Below are positions 61,061-64,000 of a stretch of 64,000 nucleotides of DNA, piece by piece. Where the stretch lies: NCBI RefSeq assembly GCF_030813515.1, contig NZ_JAUSUK010000001.1, positions 992,001-1,056,000 on the forward strand, given 5' to 3'. Under the pieces are notes generated by a model. It was not told where the DNA came from, did not search any database, and saw nothing but the letters and a program-made list of their open reading frames with translations. Origin of the DNA: Rhodopseudomonas julia. Lineage in GTDB: Bacteria > Pseudomonadota > Alphaproteobacteria > Rhizobiales > Afifellaceae. Made by a program: the position numbers and the translations under genes. Positions within the stretch are counted from its first letter, which is position 1. Every line of letters begins with the position of its first letter.

Positions 61061-62224
61061 ATGTCGGTCGGCAGAGCATCAGAAGCGGTGTTTGTACTCG
61101 ACCGGGCCGCAATCGCTGCGGTGATCCTCGGCGTTACCGCCTTTTCGGTCTCCCAAGGCCTCACCTATCCCCTCATCTCGTTGATCATGGCCCATCAGGG
61201 CGTCACCGATAGCGTGATCGGGCTCAATGCCGGCGTCTTCAGTCTTGGCCTTGCCGTTTCCACCCTCGCCATCGGGCCTTTGACGGCGAGGCTGGCAGGC
61301 GACAAGATCATCATCGTGGGCCTTGCCGGCTGCTCCCTCTGCCTCTTCGTCTTCGGCATCACGGATTCGCTTGCCGTCTGGTTCGTCGCCCGCTTCGTGC
61401 TCGGGATCTGCGTCAATCTCGTCTTCATGCTGAGCGAAGCCTGGCTCAATGCGGCCTGCCCGGATCATCTGCGGGGACGCATCTCGGGACTTTATGGCGC
61501 CGGCATGTGTGCGGGATTTGCCGCCGGCCCCCTCGCCATTCCGTTCTTCGGCAGCGACAGCAGCTTTCCCTTCGCCATCCTTGCCGTCTATCTCGCCATC
61601 GTCGCCTTCGCGACGGCGGTTCTAAGCCGCCGCGCTCGCACAAGGCCCCAGCCTTCACCTCCCGGCGCGCTGGTCAAATTCGTGCGCGCCGCGCCGGCGC
61701 TCATCGTCATGGTCTTCGCTTTCGGCTTCGCCGACATCGCAGCAATCTCCGTGATGCCCGTCTATTTCGTGAAGACGGGCCATTCGGAGGCCTTTGCGGC
61801 GATCGCCGTGACCATGGTCGCGCTGCCGACCGCGCTCGCGCAGCCGCTCGTCGGCCTGCTTCTCGACCGCCTGCCCCGCCACGGGGTGGCGCTCGCCTGC
61901 GGCCTCGTTGCCGGCGCCACCTTCCTCATCATCCCCTTCCTGGAATCGGAAGCCGCCATCCTGGCCGTCTTCGCGCTGATGGGGGCCGCGGAATTTGCGC
62001 TTTACACCTGCGCTCTGACCCTTCTCGGCGCAAGCTATACGGGTGGCCTTCTCGTCGCCGGAAGTGCCGTCTTCGGCCTCGCCTACGCGATTGGGAGCGC
62101 GGGCGGCTCCACCGCCACAGCATCGGCAATGGACCTCTTCTCACCGGCCGGGGCACCGATCACGGCCGGGCTCGCTCTGTTTATTCTCGTTGCGATGATG
62201 TTGCGCTTGCAGCCTGCGCGCTGA
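61061..62224 (+). CDS. MFS transporter (YcaD/sugar-efflux-like)
   Basis: 387 residues, about 12 TM helices. Motif 'PLTARLAGDKIIIVGLAG' between TM2-TM3 and 'EAWLNAACPDHLRGRISGLYG' (~130-150) match the MFS_1/UMF-like 'YcaD' subfamily. ATG 61061 with AGGGGG 9 bases upstream; the frame is open to 60794 but the added N-terminus is Arg/Ser-rich and not membrane-like. Substrate unknown. Confidence 0.88.
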   Translation: MSVGRASEAVFVLDRAAIAAVILGVTAFSVSQGLTYPLISLIMAHQGVTDSVIGLNAGVFSLGLAVSTLAIGPLTARLAGDKIIIVGLAGCSLCLFVFGITDSLAVWFVARFVLGICVNLVFMLSEAWLNAACPDHLRGRISGLYGAGMCAGFAAGPLAIPFFGSDSSFPFAILAVYLAIVAFATAVLSRRARTRPQPSPPGALVKFVRAAPALIVMVFAFGFADIAAISVMPVYFVKTGHSEAFAAIAVTMVALPTALAQPLVGLLLDRLPRHGVALACGLVAGATFLIIPFLESEAAILAVFALMGAAEFALYTCALTLLGASYTGGLLVAGSAVFGLAYAIGSAGGSTATASAMDLFSPAGAPITAGLALFILVAMMLRLQPAR

Positions 62225-62297
62225 ACCCTTCGCCGCTTGGTGCATTCACGCAGAAGACGCCGGATCAACCGGCGGCAGACAAGGCACACATCTTTTC

Positions 62298-63263
62298 ATG
62301 CACCCGCTCCGCATCCATGTCGTCTTCAACGCCAATTCCGGGACCGCCGCGGGCCTGACACCAGACGCGCTCAGCGAACAATTCGCGGCCGCTGGCTTCG
62401 AGGCCGCAGTCGATAGTGACATGGCGCGTCCGCTGCGCGATCGGGTCGCCGAGGCTGCTGCTTCGCAAGCCGATATCATCGTCGCCGCCGGCGGTGACGG
62501 TACCGTCACGGCCGTCGCCGCGGCACTCTTGGGGAGCAACAAAAAGCTCGCCATCCTGCCGCTCGGCACCGCCAACCTTCTTGCCCGCGACCTTGCGGTA
62601 CCTCTCGACATCAAAGAAGCGATCTCGACGCTTCGTGAGATGCAACCACGGGCGATCGATGTCTGCGAAGTGAACGGACGGATTTTTTTGCACAAGGTCG
62701 TCATCGGCTTCGCACCTGCCGTTGCCGCCGGCCGGGAGCATCTGCGGCACAATCCGGATTTCGGCACGCGGCTCAGCTTTCTGCGTTTCTTCTGGCGCCG
62801 CCTCACCCACCCCCAAGATCTGCGCATGACGCTTGAAAGGGACGGCGCCGACAACACCGAAACGTTGCGTGTCCGCTCCATCGCGGTTGCCAACAATGCC
62901 TATGACGAAGAACTCGGCCGCTTCTTCTCCCGCCGCAGGCTCGATCGCGGACTTCTGACGGTCTATGCGCTGCGCCATCTCGGCCTGATCGATCTTCTGC
63001 GGCTCACCGCGGGAATGGCGCTCGGCCGCTGGCGCGATGACGAGGCGCTCATCATCCATGAGGCACATGAGGTGCGGCTGTCGACACAGCGTCAACTGGT
63101 GCAGGCGATGATCGATGGGGAAGTGGAGAAGATCCGCCCGCCGCTTGATTTTCGCATTCACCCCCAGGCCCTCACAGTGCTGGCCCCGGTCGCTCAGGCG
63201 ACAGAGGCGCCCGAAGACGAAGCCATCGCCCCAGCGCCTTATCAGGAGCGGGCGTCGGCATGA
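62298..63263 (+). CDS. Diacylglycerol/lipid kinase family protein
   Basis: 321-residue DAGK-catalytic-domain enzyme (YegS/BmrU type) phosphorylating a lipid. 'VFNANSGTAAGL' (~9-20), ATP motif 'VAAGGDGTVTAVA' (~62-74) and 'LPLGTANLLARDLAV' (~86-100). C-terminal beta-sandwich follows. The TGA overlaps the next ATG (ATGA), so it is coupled to the metallophosphoesterase; a kinase-phosphatase pair on lipid head groups is possible. Confidence 0.9.
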   Translation: MHPLRIHVVFNANSGTAAGLTPDALSEQFAAAGFEAAVDSDMARPLRDRVAEAAASQADIIVAAGGDGTVTAVAAALLGSNKKLAILPLGTANLLARDLAVPLDIKEAISTLREMQPRAIDVCEVNGRIFLHKVVIGFAPAVAAGREHLRHNPDFGTRLSFLRFFWRRLTHPQDLRMTLERDGADNTETLRVRSIAVANNAYDEELGRFFSRRRLDRGLLTVYALRHLGLIDLLRLTAGMALGRWRDDEALIIHEAHEVRLSTQRQLVQAMIDGEVEKIRPPLDFRIHPQALTVLAPVAQATEAPEDEAIAPAPYQERASA

Positions 63264-64000
63264 GAATCGCACATCTATCCGATCTCCATTTCGGCCATCA
63301 CGACCCACAGCTTGCCACCTCTCTCCAGGAGGATCTCCTCGCCTCGCAGCCCGACCTCGTCGTCGTCAGCGGCGACTTTACCCAGCGCGGCGAGGCCGAC
63401 GAGTTTGCCGAAGCCGGCGCCTTTCTCAACGCCCTGCCGATGCCGACCTTCTGCGTTCCAGGAAATCACGACGTGCCGGCAATCAATCTCATCGACCGCT
63501 TTCTGACGCCCTACCGGCTCTACAAAAAGCACATCTCCCGCGATCTGGAGCCGTTCGTGGAGATGGACGGCGTTGCAATTGCGGGCCTCAAGACGTCACG
63601 ACGCATGCGTCTCGGCTTGAATTGGGCGCACGGCTCTTTGAGCCATGACCAGCTCGATGCGCTTGGCTCGCGCTTTGCGACGGCGGACCCCTCGGCGCTG
63701 CGGATCGTGGTCGCCCACCATCCGCTGCTTCTGCCCGATCCGCCGATCGACATGCGGCGGGTGAAGCGGGCGGACCTTGCGCTCGAGACCTTCGCCGAAC
63801 TCGGCGTGCGGCTCGTACTCTCAGGACATTTCCACATGGCTTATGTGCGCAGGCATGGCGCCCCCACCGAGGAAAAAGAGGGCGAGCCGATCGGCGGACG
63901 CGAGGCCGCACATGCGCCCATCCTGGTGGCACAGGCCGCAACCTCGATCTCGACACGCCTGCGCGGCGAGCCGAACGCGTACAATGCGATCACCATCGAA
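63260..64000 (+). CDS. Calcineurin-like metallophosphoesterase (3' end missing)
   Basis: 247 codons visible, open at the right window edge. Motifs: 'AHLSDLHFG' (D-x-H), 'VVSGDFTQRG', 'CVPGNHDVP', 'VAHHPLLLP', 'VLSGHFHMA' - the complete set of a binuclear phosphoesterase (Icc/CpdA-like group). ATG overlaps the lipid kinase stop by 4 bases. Substrate (cyclic nucleotide, lipid or other) unknown. Confidence 0.9.
   Translation, partial: MRIAHLSDLHFGHHDPQLATSLQEDLLASQPDLVVVSGDFTQRGEADEFAEAGAFLNALPMPTFCVPGNHDVPAINLIDRFLTPYRLYKKHISRDLEPFVEMDGVAIAGLKTSRRMRLGLNWAHGSLSHDQLDALGSRFATADPSALRIVVAHHPLLLPDPPIDMRRVKRADLALETFAELGVRLVLSGHFHMAYVRRHGAPTEEKEGEPIGGREAAHAPILVAQAATSISTRLRGEPNAYNAITIE

Noticed and set aside
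1-64000. CRISPR array, insertion sequence, prophage or integrase
   Set aside because: No regularly spaced repeats, transposase, integrase or phage structural gene was seen; the S24 repressor is the only phage-like protein and stands in chromosomal context.

Overview
The window is a 64 kb chromosomal segment of a GC-rich alphaproteobacterium, most likely of the order Hyphomicrobiales (Rhizobiales). The evidence is a combination of lineage-typical parts: a SAM-II riboswitch ahead of metZ, a GcrA cell-cycle regulator, a PodJ-like polarity factor with Sel1 repeats and a peptidoglycan-binding tail, a class I lysyl-tRNA synthetase, a double-length dCTP deaminase, a DUF6460 membrane protein and a TIGR02186/TauE pair. 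I see no insertion sequence, prophage, CRISPR array or replication origin. The segment reads as a mosaic of short core operons. Two genes run off the ends: a MATE transporter on the left and a metallophosphoesterase on the right.

Layout. 1-9 kb: MATE transporter, small membrane protein, then the four genes of the 'DNA ligase-associated' repair set (ATP-dependent ligase, beta-CASP exonuclease, Lhr-type helicase, PdeM-type metallophosphoesterase), here split over both strands and interleaved with a GNAT acetyltransferase and a ribbon-helix-helix/RAMA-domain protein. 9-15 kb: alphaproteobacterial TM protein plus TauE/SafE exporter, then the giant podJ-like gene. 15-22 kb: MerR regulator and a fatty-acid beta-oxidation operon (acyl-CoA dehydrogenase, thiolase, cupin, FadB-type fusion, thioesterase) behind a palindromic operator. 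22-28.7 kb: S24/HTH repressor with a near-perfect autoregulatory palindrome, nuclease-like secreted protein, dcd, riboswitch-metZ, phospholipid-type transferase, solute-binding protein, sterol-desaturase-type protein. 28.7-38 kb: TerB, class I LysRS, tRNA-Gly(CCC), large catalase, two glycosyltransferases, ApaG. 38-46 kb: RND pump and adaptor, then argD-argF-hslO. 46-51 kb: gcrA with a GANTC-rich upstream region, PhoR-type kinase divergent from ppk2, glycosyltransferase, folK. 51-56.6 kb: three-gene oxidoreductase operon and divergent hemN with an FNR-type box that fits a leaderless transcript. 56.9-58.7 kb: a run of five small uncharacterised genes downstream of a cold-shock gene. 59-64 kb: DUF421 protein, HxlR regulator divergent from an FMN reductase, MFS transporter, lipid kinase and metallophosphoesterase.

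The most interesting points are the RHH-RAMA protein embedded in the ligase-associated repair cluster; the array of well-formed regulatory sites (S24 palindrome over its own -10, SAM-II plus terminator, FNR site at -41.5 of a leaderless hemN, MerR-type operator); a pair of terminator-like hairpins of opposite polarity between argD and gcrA; and the uncharacterised small-gene cluster after cspA. All functional statements come from reading the translated sequence; no database search was run.
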